A stretch of 40,636 nucleotides of DNA from Piscibacillus halophilus (GCF_900110685.1 NZ_FOES01000023.1:1-40636); one strand, 5' to 3'. Shown: positions 16,413-23,775, numbered from the stretch's first letter. The notes: generated by a model not told the origin, from the letters alone. Program-made: numbers and translations.

Positions 16413-17648
16413 TTATTTCACTGCATTCTGCCAAGCTTCATCAAATAATTGAATGAAATCCTCACCTGATATATTTTCATCTAGGAAGAAATCTTGAGCT
16501 GCAGGCATAAAGTCATTTGTGACAACACTAGCAGGATAGTAGTTTTGTGCCCAAGGAATTGTCTCACCGCTGTTAGAATACTCTAATACAATGTCAGATA
16601 ACACATCTAAATCATTCGCTTCGATGTTTGTCATCGCAGGCACGAAACCGAACTCCTCAACGACAAATCGTTGACCGGTTTCACTTGTGTGTAACCACTC
16701 TAAGAAATCAACAGCTGCTTCAATCTCAGCTTCATCTTTCGTTCCATTTACAGCCCAGTTTGCCCCAACACCAACGGCTAACTTGTCATTACCTGCTAAT
16801 GGGAATGGCATCATACCCACTTCAAAATCATAATCATAATCCGCTAACATACCCATTGCCCAGTTACCTTGGTGGACCATTGCTGTTTTACCAGTAGCAA
16901 AGTCACCCATTTGCTCGTCATACGTATAATCCATTGGGTTTGGTGAGTATTCACGAATCGCTTCTAAAAATTTACCAAACTCTTGGAATTCAGGCGTTTC
17001 AGTCATTGTAACTTCACCTTCTGATAGCTGATCAATGTATTCAAAATGATCCTCTTGTAATGAGAATGGATAATTACTCATATGACCAATTAAGAAATAC
17101 GCTTCAGAAGAAAGTGTTAATGGGTCAACCCCTTCGTTACTTAAGCGTTCCAATGTATTTACAAAAGAATCATAATCTTGAATGTCCTCTTCACTCACTA
17201 AATCTTTGTTGTAAACTAATCCGAAACCTTCAACACCATAAGGAATTCCAACGACTTCACCGTCAATTTCTACCGCCATATTCGGTGCAATGTTATCAAT
17301 AAACTCCTCACCACTTAAATCGTGTAGATAAGACTTAATGTTTTCTGCTTTTTTGTAATCTTGTAAGCTTAAAATCGAAGGACCTTGATTACTGTTTAAT
17401 CGCGTTTGTAACTGCTGGAAGTAATCATCACCAGTCGTACCCCATACTTCGACTTCAACTCCTGTCTCCTCTTCATAGATTTCAGCTAGCTCTTCCATCT
17501 GCTCTGAAATCTCAACCTTTGTTTGGAAAATTGTAATCTTCTCACCATTAGATTCAGCACTTTCATCATCTGAATCCCCACCTGAACAAGCACTTAATAC
17601 AAGTACTAATCCTAATAATAATGCGACCCAAAAACTTTTAAGTTTCAT
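16413..17648 (-). CDS. Sugar ABC transporter substrate-binding lipoprotein (CUT1 type)
   Basis: Product of 411 residues. The signal peptide ends in lipobox LSAC with Cys21, so the protein is anchored outside the membrane. A very acidic Ser/Asp/Glu linker follows. The family 1 solute-binding fold is shown by AEIYEEETGVEVEVWGTTGDDYFQQL-like N-terminal sequence (here residues about 55-85), GIPYGVEGFGLVYNKDL, GKTAMVHQGNWAMGML and VGVGANWAVNGTKDEAE. It captures the operon's substrate. ATG at 17648 was chosen because AAGGGGG lies 6 bases upstream; the ATG at 17654 abuts that site. The gene follows the first GH65 gene by 11 bases. Confidence 0.95.
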   Translation of the reverse strand: MKLKSFWVALLLGLVLVLSACSGGDSDDESAESNGEKITIFQTKVEISEQMEELAEIYEEETGVEVEVWGTTGDDYFQQLQTRLNSNQGPSILSLQDYKKAENIKSYLHDLSGEEFIDNIAPNMAVEIDGEVVGIPYGVEGFGLVYNKDLVSEEDIQDYDSFVNTLERLSNEGVDPLTLSSEAYFLIGHMSNYPFSLQEDHFEYIDQLSEGEVTMTETPEFQEFGKFLEAIREYSPNPMDYTYDEQMGDFATGKTAMVHQGNWAMGMLADYDYDFEVGMMPFPLAGNDKLAVGVGANWAVNGTKDEAEIEAAVDFLEWLHTSETGQRFVVEEFGFVPAMTNIEANDLDVLSDIVLEYSNSGETIPWAQNYYPASVVTNDFMPAAQDFFLDENISGEDFIQLFDEAWQNAVK

Positions 17649-17659
17649 GGTCATCCCCC

Positions 17660-20029
17660 TTATAATTTATTATTGATCACTGAAGTTTTTACAAGCGGAA
17701 CCGTTAAATCATTCGCTAATTTATATTCCACCTGGTTAATAGATAACTTCAGTAAATGATCACTAGATTTCGAGATGGACACCTCATCGTGAGTAACCAC
17801 AATGTGAAGTGTCTCACTATGCCATTCGATGTTAAATGACAACTTCCGCCATTCTTTTGGTAAGTTCGGTTGAACCGTTAAGCCAGAGTCCGTCAAACGA
17901 ACCCCCGCAAAACCAAAAATCGCAATACTCCATATTCCTGCAATCGAAGCTGCATGAATCCCATCATTAGACGATGTCATATTCGGACCTAAATCAATGT
18001 CGGATGCATGTTTAAACAAGTCATACGCTAAATCTAAGTCCCCTAACTCACTGGCCAGAATCGCATGTGTCGATAAACTGAGTGACGAATCATGAAGCGT
18101 TCGCGGCTCGTAAAAGTCAAAATTATTCTTTTTTAACTGCTGGTTAAAATGAACATCATCTTTTAAGAATGTCTGTTCCAATAAATATAGTAATATCAGT
18201 ACATCCGCTTGCTTCGTCACTTGAATACCGTTAATTTGCTCTTGATTGTAATCTTTATAGATTGTCCTAGCCTGAGTTTGTTGCTTATATTTCGATAAAT
18301 CGATTTGAGTTAAATTAAAATACGTATCATCTTGAGGTATGATCCCAACCTCATTCGGCTGAGGTAAGTAAATCTTCTCAACCTTTTCCAACCAGTTTGG
18401 ATAAGCATCTTCAATATTTAATAGTTGATTCAACTTTTCGTAGAGCTCTTGATTGGATTTCTTAAGTTCATCAACATATCGAATCGCAAGCTTTAAATTA
18501 AAATACGCCATATAATTCGTATACGCATTGTTATTCACATGCTCTTTATACTCATCAGGTCCTATCACATCGTGAATTTCATAACGCCCACGATCAGCTT
18601 GCCACTCTAACCGACTCGCCCAAAACCGCGCACTATCCAACACAATTTCGTAACCATATTCATCTAAAAAGGCTTGATCACCTGTTACTTGCACGTATTG
18701 ATAGATAGCAAATGAAATATCCGCTGTAATATGCTGCTCGATCATACCAGACCAGATCTTACTTCTCTCACCTGTTACAATATCGATATCTCCATACAAC
18801 GGAGTCGCTTCCCCATCATCAGGAAACGCCATTTCCCAAGGGTACATTGCACCCTCATAACCGTTTTCTTTCGCTTTCTGTCTAGCACTTTCAAGCCCTA
18901 AATAACGATAGGTTAATAGAGAACGCGCAACTTTCGGATTTGAATAGGTGAAAAACGGTAGAATAAAAATCTCCGTATCCCAAAACGAATGTCCCTTATA
19001 ACCTTCTCCACTCAACCCTTTGGCACCGATTCCCATACGCTCGTCATGTGCCGGCGTCATCACGGTCATATGATAGATTGAAAACCTCATCGCCAATTGA
19101 TCGAACGGATTCTCACTGTCAATTTCAACTTGATAGCGGTTCCACACTTGATCTAACCAGGCTTGGCGATGTTTTTCAAATAACAAATCATAGTTTGATA
19201 GATTTCTCACTTGTTTAAGTCCAAACCGTTTTAGTTCTTCTGAATTAGGTACATCCTGGTCGCGACTCGTATAGACCGTATTCATTTTCTCTAAAGTCAG
19301 GTTATCATTCGGCATTAAATGAAGTGAAAACTCCACCCCCACCTTACGTCGTGCCATTAACATGGATCGCGTGACGTCACCAAGCTGCCCATTCTTTAAT
19401 AATTCATGTCGGCTATGTATAACCACATCCACATTTGAATCATTCGTCGTTTGAACATATTCAAGCAAATCTTGATCGTAAATCCGAGGAACCCCATTTA
19501 AAAAATGTTGAGCTCCTGTATTCGTTGTCTGACCATTGATACAGCTGACGATTCTCAAGTCTGCCTCATGCGTCAAACTCTTAACCTCTATTCTCATTCC
19601 AACAACATGACGATGAGCTAATGATACAAACCTTCTGAATTTAAATTCGAATCGCTTACCATGAGGTGACTCCCACTGAAACGATCGAATCAACTCGGCA
19701 TCCTTTAAATTTAACTCACGTTGATAACCAAAGACTTTTCCTTTCTCTAGTGAAAAACGTTCACCATCTATGTATAGGTCAACTTGAGTAACATCTGCCA
19801 AATTAGGAAGCTCCGTGACCTCAGTCGGATCAGCTTTATTAAAAGTCCCATTCACCAACCAATCCCGGGTCTCCCCATAATAAAACTCCTCAGTGGCAGA
19901 ACGTAGTCCCATATATCCATTCCCGAGTGAAAAGATCGACTCAAACTTCCCCAGATGATATGGCGAAAACTCGGACTCAACAACCATCCAATTTTGATAC
20001 TCCTCTTTACCACTATCATAAACAATCAT
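17660..20029 (-). CDS. Glycoside hydrolase family 65 disaccharide phosphorylase (first copy)
   Basis: Product of 789 residues, longer than the second GH65 protein and clearly different in sequence. Motifs are FSLGNGYMGLRSATEEFYYG near the N-terminus, GLSGEGYKGHSFWDTEIFIL in the barrel, the probable catalytic Glu493 in GPDEYKEHVNNNAYTN, and GIHAASIAGIWSIAIFGFAG near the end. It should phosphorolyse an alpha-glucoside to beta-glucose 1-phosphate in the cytoplasm. ATG at 20029 follows GGAG by 7 bases; a TTG six codons earlier is weaker. As first gene of the operon, under the promoter at 20172-20200, it is probably the key enzyme. Trehalose, maltose, kojibiose or glucosylglycerol phosphorylase all remain possible. 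Confidence 0.94.
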   Translation of the reverse strand: MIVYDSGKEEYQNWMVVESEFSPYHLGKFESIFSLGNGYMGLRSATEEFYYGETRDWLVNGTFNKADPTEVTELPNLADVTQVDLYIDGERFSLEKGKVFGYQRELNLKDAELIRSFQWESPHGKRFEFKFRRFVSLAHRHVVGMRIEVKSLTHEADLRIVSCINGQTTNTGAQHFLNGVPRIYDQDLLEYVQTTNDSNVDVVIHSRHELLKNGQLGDVTRSMLMARRKVGVEFSLHLMPNDNLTLEKMNTVYTSRDQDVPNSEELKRFGLKQVRNLSNYDLLFEKHRQAWLDQVWNRYQVEIDSENPFDQLAMRFSIYHMTVMTPAHDERMGIGAKGLSGEGYKGHSFWDTEIFILPFFTYSNPKVARSLLTYRYLGLESARQKAKENGYEGAMYPWEMAFPDDGEATPLYGDIDIVTGERSKIWSGMIEQHITADISFAIYQYVQVTGDQAFLDEYGYEIVLDSARFWASRLEWQADRGRYEIHDVIGPDEYKEHVNNNAYTNYMAYFNLKLAIRYVDELKKSNQELYEKLNQLLNIEDAYPNWLEKVEKIYLPQPNEVGIIPQDDTYFNLTQIDLSKYKQQTQARTIYKDYNQEQINGIQVTKQADVLILLYLLEQTFLKDDVHFNQQLKKNNFDFYEPRTLHDSSLSLSTHAILASELGDLDLAYDLFKHASDIDLGPNMTSSNDGIHAASIAGIWSIAIFGFAGVRLTDSGLTVQPNLPKEWRKLSFNIEWHSETLHIVVTHDEVSISKSSDHLLKLSINQVEYKLANDLTVPLVKTSVINNKL

Positions 20030-20054
20030 ATAAAAACTCCAATCCAAATACTTC

Positions 20055-20068
20055 CGAAAACGTTTTAG
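20055..20068. promoter_or_regulatory. LacI-type operator O1 of the GH65 operon
   Basis: CGAAAACGTTTTAG is a near-perfect inverted repeat (AAAACGTTTT core) in the transcribed leader, 26 bases before the first GH65 start. The identical 14 bases occur at 20101-20114. Confidence 0.8.
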
Positions 20069-20100
20069 ATAATTATAAAAAAATAAATTTGAAGCAACTT

Positions 20101-20114
20101 CGAAAACGTTTTAG
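20101..20114. promoter_or_regulatory. LacI-type operator O2 of the GH65 operon
   Basis: Exact second copy of CGAAAACGTTTTAG, 46 bp from O1 in the same orientation. Both lie downstream of the promoter, so a bound LacI regulator would block elongation or loop the DNA. Confidence 0.8.
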
Positions 20115-20152
20115 TTTTATAACAAAAATAAAAAGCGACTCTAATCAACTTA

Positions 20153-20168
20153 TGTAAAAGCGCTTACA
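20153..20168. promoter_or_regulatory. cre site for CcpA at the GH65 operon start site
   Basis: TGTAAAAGCGCTTACA (minus strand TGTAAGCGCTTTTACA) fits the catabolite-responsive element pattern. It lies just downstream of the -10 box, over the expected transcription start, which predicts glucose repression. Confidence 0.78.
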
Positions 20169-20171
20169 AAT

Positions 20172-20200
20172 AGTATAAATTCATCTGAAATATCTGTCAA
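20172..20200 (-). promoter_or_regulatory. Sigma-A promoter of the GH65-sulfatase operon
   Basis: On the minus strand: -35 TTGACA (20195-20200), 17-base spacer, -10 TATACT (20172-20177). This is near consensus. It drives the run of genes from 20029 down to 7662, which have short gaps and no convincing internal terminator. Confidence 0.88.
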
Positions 20201-20255
20201 TAAAAATATCACTCCAAAAAAGAGTAAAAATTTCCTATATTTTTGTAAAAAATAG

Positions 20256-20283
20256 GTGACAATTTTCAGAAAAATTTTATAAT
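20256..20283 (+). promoter_or_regulatory. Probable sigma-A promoter of the sigma-like gene
   Basis: -35 GTGACA (20256-20261), 16-base spacer, -10 TATAAT (20278-20283). Transcription would start near 20290 and give a leader of about 57 bases. It diverges from the GH65 operon promoter. Confidence 0.6.
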
Positions 20284-20292
20284 AGTAATTGA

Positions 20293-20338
20293 ATGAACGT
20301 TCATATCATTTTAGGGGCCGGCCCTATGGCATATAGGG
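20293..20338 (+). promoter_or_regulatory. Structured leader of the sigma-like gene (possible operator and RNA switch)
   Basis: Three overlapping elements are seen. ATGAACGTTCAT (20293-20304) is a perfect palindrome near the expected start of transcription. TAGGG (20312-20316) can pair with CCCTA (20322-20326) around a GC-rich loop. The same CCCTAT (20322-20327) can instead pair with ATAGGG (20333-20338), which is part of the ribosome binding region before ATG 20347. The two hairpins exclude each other, as in a translational switch. This is a pairing argument only. Confidence 0.45.
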
Positions 20339-20346
20339 GGAGGATA

Positions 20347-20838
20347 ATGATAACCAAACATTCGCATTTCATTAAAGTTCTTGAACAATATGAAGGTATG
20401 ATTTACCACCTCATCTACAAATTAAACATCATAGATCGAGATGGCGAATTTTATCAAATAGGGTTGATTGCTTTATATGAAACTTATCGGAAATATAAAG
20501 GCCGCGACATATTTGGAAAACTCGCCTATATGACCATTCACAGTCGTTTGATCGACGAATTAAGAAAACAATCTCGTGTTAACAAAAAAGAAACCTTGGT
20601 AGGTCGAATTGAGGGTTATACTTTAACAACCTTATCTTATGGGCATATTGACCCATACCTTTGGAAAACCATCAAAGAACACTTAACAGCAAAACAATGG
20701 ACCTATGTCCAAAAGCGATACATTGAAGATAAAACCATTAAAACCATAGCTCTTGAAGAAAACACTACGATTAATGCGGTCAAATACTTAGGTAAAGAGG
20801 TGAAGAAAAAACTAAGAATCATTTTGAAGGACTATTAA
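20347..20838 (+). CDS. Small sigma-70-family protein
   Basis: Product of 163 residues. Region 2 is recognisable in EGMIYHLIYKLNIIDRDGEF and GLIALYETYRKYKGR, then LAYMTIHSRLIDELRKQSRV, which match core-binding and -10 recognition helices. The C-terminal part LTAKQWTYVQKRYIEDKTIK followed by TIALEENTTINAVKYLGKEV is a region 4 helix-turn-helix. Length and layout fit a sigma factor of the ECF or SigH/SigO kind; I cannot name the orthologue. ATG at 20347 follows AGGGGGAGG by 3-4 bases. No anti-sigma gene is evident next to it; the next genes encode membrane and adaptor proteins. It would direct RNA polymerase to a small regulon, perhaps stress related. Confidence 0.75.
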   Translation: MITKHSHFIKVLEQYEGMIYHLIYKLNIIDRDGEFYQIGLIALYETYRKYKGRDIFGKLAYMTIHSRLIDELRKQSRVNKKETLVGRIEGYTLTTLSYGHIDPYLWKTIKEHLTAKQWTYVQKRYIEDKTIKTIALEENTTINAVKYLGKEVKKKLRIILKDY

Positions 20839-20842
20839 GATA

Positions 20843-20870
20843 GGCAGCCACTTGTATCCGTGGCTGTCTT
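20843..20870 (+). terminator. Terminator-like hairpin after the sigma-like gene
   Basis: GGCAGCCAC and GTGGCTGTC pair over 9 bp (one G-U) with an 8-base loop, 4 bases after the stop codon. Only two T follow, so termination may be partial. The following gap to 21008 is A/T-rich; no further clear element was seen. Confidence 0.6.
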
Positions 20871-21008
20871 AAACCAATATGATTTTTCCACACTTCTCCA
20901 CACCACTCATCCTTTTCTACCAAAATATTAAAAATAATCTATAAATTATAGTCAAATCTTGTCAATTCATCTACAATATGAATAAGTACATAAAAAAGGA
21001 TGACGATC

Positions 21009-21680
21009 ATGCAAAACTATCTCTACCGTTTATTCACAGATATGGATGGCCAACTCTTTCGAATCCAAAAAGCTGAAGACATTCAGAAAGTATGGAAAGC
21101 AAGTCTATTACTATTTCTAGCAAGTATCGCCATTTACTTTTGGATGGCCTGGCTCGGTATGGGAACAAATCTCATCTCTCAAGAATTCACGTCGACCACT
21201 CCAGACGTTTATAACGCCTATAAATTATGGTTCATCATGGGACGAGCACTATTTGCCATTTTGCTCGCCGTCATCATTCTTTACCTCACCAGTTTTTATT
21301 TCTATTTATTCACTAAAATTCGATACAAGAAGCTTGTCATCATGCAACAAGTCGTGTTGATGATGATGCTTTTTGAAAGACTTTTATGGATCCCGTTATT
21401 CGTCTATTTAGGGCTTGACTGGTACGTCTCCCCTTTCTCACTTGGCATTATCACATCATATTTCACACAGCACGAATGGTTTTTATACTTTTTCGGATCC
21501 ATTACCATTATTCAAATTTGGATTATAGCTTTTCAGGCTAAATATCTATCTAGATTATCTCCGATGAAAATATGGAAAATCTGGACGTTGGTCATCATTT
21601 GGCACCTTATAAGCTACCTCATTGTTGCAACCCTAGGCTATTTCGATGAACAATTACTCGTTAGGTGGTTTGAATCATGA
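21009..21680 (+). CDS. Polytopic membrane protein, Yip1/YknW-like
   Basis: Product of 223 residues with about five membrane segments (near residues 30-50, 75-105, 115-140, 150-178 and 190-212). The N-terminus MQNYLYRLFTDMDGQLFRIQ is cytoplasmic-looking. Topology, size and the next gene suggest a Yip1-type protein like Bacillus subtilis YknW, which works with the YknXYZ exporter against a toxic peptide; sequence similarity is not obvious by eye. ATG at 21009 follows AAAAAAGGA by about 9 bases; the ATG at 21000 lies within that site. It overlaps the next gene by 4 bases (ATGA), so the two products probably act together. Confidence 0.6.
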   Translation: MQNYLYRLFTDMDGQLFRIQKAEDIQKVWKASLLLFLASIAIYFWMAWLGMGTNLISQEFTSTTPDVYNAYKLWFIMGRALFAILLAVIILYLTSFYFYLFTKIRYKKLVIMQQVVLMMMLFERLLWIPLFVYLGLDWYVSPFSLGIITSYFTQHEWFLYFFGSITIIQIWIIAFQAKYLSRLSPMKIWKIWTLVIIWHLISYLIVATLGYFDEQLLVRWFES

Positions 21681-22909
21681 GACATAAACGAACACTTTTT
21701 CTAACCCTACTATTTATTGCTGTAAACTTTGTACTCATCTATATTGATGACGAACAAAAAGTTGACCGAATTTCATACGTCGATGAATGGGATCAAACTC
21801 AAACGATGGACATGAGAGAAAACCTTGTACAAAACGGTGTTCTTAAACCCATTGAAGAAGAACACATATACTTCAACCAACAACAAGGTAACTTCCAATC
21901 CTTCATGGTTGAAAAAGGTGAGACGGTTGACGTTGGCGATCCACTTTATACCTATTCAGTCACCGATTACAACCAAACGTATCGCGCCCTTACGAATGAT
22001 ATCCAAAGACTACAAGATGAAGTTAGTTCGTTAGAAATGATTATTACAGAAATTGAAACATATAATATCCCTATACAAGATGATTCTATCCAAATCTCGA
22101 TCAACAACGGCGAAGAAGAGCATGAGCTCGAGATTCCAGTGGAAGGACAGCTTGAAACCGAATTTCAAAAACAACAATTTTTGTTAGAAAAAAGTGCTAA
22201 TTTAGCAGAAAAAGAAGCTCAATTGAGTAGTTTAGAAAACCAATTATCTGACCTCGAACAAACTGGCGATACCATTACAGTCGAAAGTCCAATGGCAGGA
22301 ATCATCAATCAACTGTCCGTTTCTTTGGACGACCCACTCATGACAATCAGTAGCCAAGAACTTCAAGTATACGGAGAATTAACTGAGGAACAACGCTCAA
22401 TGGTTGAAGAATCAATGGAAGTAGGAATTATAACAGAAACAGAATTAGATACGTTACCAGGTGCTATTTCCGATATAAGTGACGTACCAGAAGAAGGTGA
22501 TTTAAATGAAGACAGCTCTTATCCAATCACCGTCACTTTTGATGAAGAGTATGAGGACGAACTCCTAAAACCTGGTTTTCACGTTGGTCTCGATATTACT
22601 CTCAATGAATCATTAGCAGCTGTCGTCATCAATCAAGACCATATCTTCGATCAAGAAATTTGGAAAATGACCGATGATGGAACACTTGAACGAACTAATA
22701 TAACCCCTGGCATCGAAAAGGATCAACTGGTTGAAATCATCGAAGGTGCAGAAGCTAATGAGCCCGTTGCCTATGATCCAGTTGAGCGGCTTCGTGATGA
22801 GACAACCTTTATTACAGCTTTAGATTTAGAAGCTTTGACTTGGTTCATGATTAAGCCCGAGAATATTGAATGGAAGAAGTATTTGGTGATGGGACTGTCA
22901 TCTAGGTAA
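21677..22909 (+). CDS. HlyD/YknX-like membrane-fusion (adaptor) protein
   Basis: Product of 410 residues. One N-terminal membrane segment (TLFLTLLFIAVNFVLIYI) anchors an extracellular chain that is strongly acidic. FMVEKGETVDVGDPLYTYSV is the first half of a lipoyl-like domain, and TVESPMAGIINQLSVSLDDP is the second half. Between them lies a coiled coil (about residues 105-195). A beta-barrel part follows (PITVTFDEEYEDELLKPGFH). This is the layout of adaptors of ABC or RND exporters. YknX normally acts with ATPase YknY and permease YknZ, but neither gene follows here, so the pair may use a remote exporter. It is coupled to the upstream membrane protein gene. Confidence 0.75.
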   Translation: MRHKRTLFLTLLFIAVNFVLIYIDDEQKVDRISYVDEWDQTQTMDMRENLVQNGVLKPIEEEHIYFNQQQGNFQSFMVEKGETVDVGDPLYTYSVTDYNQTYRALTNDIQRLQDEVSSLEMIITEIETYNIPIQDDSIQISINNGEEEHELEIPVEGQLETEFQKQQFLLEKSANLAEKEAQLSSLENQLSDLEQTGDTITVESPMAGIINQLSVSLDDPLMTISSQELQVYGELTEEQRSMVEESMEVGIITETELDTLPGAISDISDVPEEGDLNEDSSYPITVTFDEEYEDELLKPGFHVGLDITLNESLAAVVINQDHIFDQEIWKMTDDGTLERTNITPGIEKDQLVEIIEGAEANEPVAYDPVERLRDETTFITALDLEALTWFMIKPENIEWKKYLVMGLSSR

Positions 22910-22926
22910 TCATTCATATTAAAGCT

Positions 22927-23115
22927 TTTTTGAGACGCTTTTTATGGTTTATGAGACGTTTATGTGAATTTATGGGACTTTTTCACAACTTTATGGAACG
23001 TTTTCACGGATTTATGGAATGTTTTTACGAATTTATGGAACTTTCTCATGGATTTATGGAACGTTTTCACGAAATATTGGTATGAAAACCACCGTTTATG
23101 AGACATCGTTGATCA
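22927..23115. repeat. Intergenic tandem array C, 21-bp period, nine units
   Basis: Units begin at 22927, 22948, 22969, 22990, 23011, 23032, 23053, 23074 and 23095, an exact 21-bp spacing. The clearest units read TTTATGGAACGTTTTCACGG; the first two and the last two are more diverged. TTT and TTTT runs lie about 11 bp apart within a unit, so T-runs recur roughly once per helical turn. It fills most of the gap between the adaptor gene and the ykuK-like gene. I see no terminator after the adaptor gene and no clear promoter for the next gene. Confidence 0.85.
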
Positions 23116-23202
23116 GTTTTTTACTTATTTATTAATAAAATAAAGTAACAACCAAATAATATGGTTCATAATCTTGATCATCAAGGAAGGTTGTTTTCCG
23201 TC

Positions 23203-23739
23203 ATGTTAAATTATCGGGTGTTGAATTACACTTTCGAAAATTTAAAAGAAAAGCACATGACCTTTGAACAAGTATTTGATCATATCCTAAATTTTATGCG
23301 CTTAAACCCGAACGGGAACTATAAACTCATGATTGGTACGGACTCACAGGTTCAACATGACCACACACTATTTATCACAGGTATTGTCATTCAATGCGAA
23401 GGAAAAGGTGTGTGGGCATGTCTTCAGAAGAATAAAGTGCCGAGGAAAATCACCAATTTGCATGAGAAAATCTCATATGAGACATCATTATCAGAATCCG
23501 TTTTTTCAATGTTTACCCAAGAAAGAAAAGATGCCATGTATGAAATCGTCTTACCCTATGTCGATCGTGGCGCTAGTTTTACGATTGAAGGGCATATTGA
23601 CATAGGCGCAGGCGAACGAAACAAAACTAGAGTCTTTATAAACGAAATGATCGCTCGAATTGAATCGATGGGCGCTCAACCTAAGATAAAACCGGATGCC
23701 TTTGTGGCGAGTAGTTATGCGAATCGTTTTACGAAATGA
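23203..23739 (+). CDS. YkuK-like RNase H-fold protein (DUF458)
   Basis: Product of 178 residues from ATG 23203. Motifs KEKHMTFEQVFDHILNFM, YKLMIGTDSQVQ and TLFITGIVIQCEGKG are typical of the YkuK/DUF458 family. So are HEKISYETSLSESVF and the end IKPDAFVASSYANRFTK. The family is believed to have an RNase H-like fold; the acidic residues in IGTDSQ and HIDIG would fit a metal site. Its function is not established. The start is uncertain: AAGGAAGG lies 12 bases before this ATG and adjoins an in-frame TTG at 23191, and an ATG at 23161 has no clear site. It stands as a single gene between array C and the convergent DUF1028 gene. Confidence 0.85.
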   Translation: MLNYRVLNYTFENLKEKHMTFEQVFDHILNFMRLNPNGNYKLMIGTDSQVQHDHTLFITGIVIQCEGKGVWACLQKNKVPRKITNLHEKISYETSLSESVFSMFTQERKDAMYEIVLPYVDRGASFTIEGHIDIGAGERNKTRVFINEMIARIESMGAQPKIKPDAFVASSYANRFTK

Positions 23740-23744
23740 TTCTT

Positions 23745-23764
23745 TTAATCAAACGTTTGATTAA
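23745..23764. promoter_or_regulatory. Perfect 20-bp palindrome, second copy of the 16-bp motif
   Basis: TTAATCAAACGTTTGATTAA is perfectly symmetric and contains the same 16 bases as 13914-13929. It lies 6 bases after the ykuK-like stop, between convergent genes, where an operator is not expected. A hairpin without a loop is possible but the sequence looks more like a LacI-type protein site. Confidence 0.5.
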
Positions 23765-23775
23765 TTAAGACAAAT

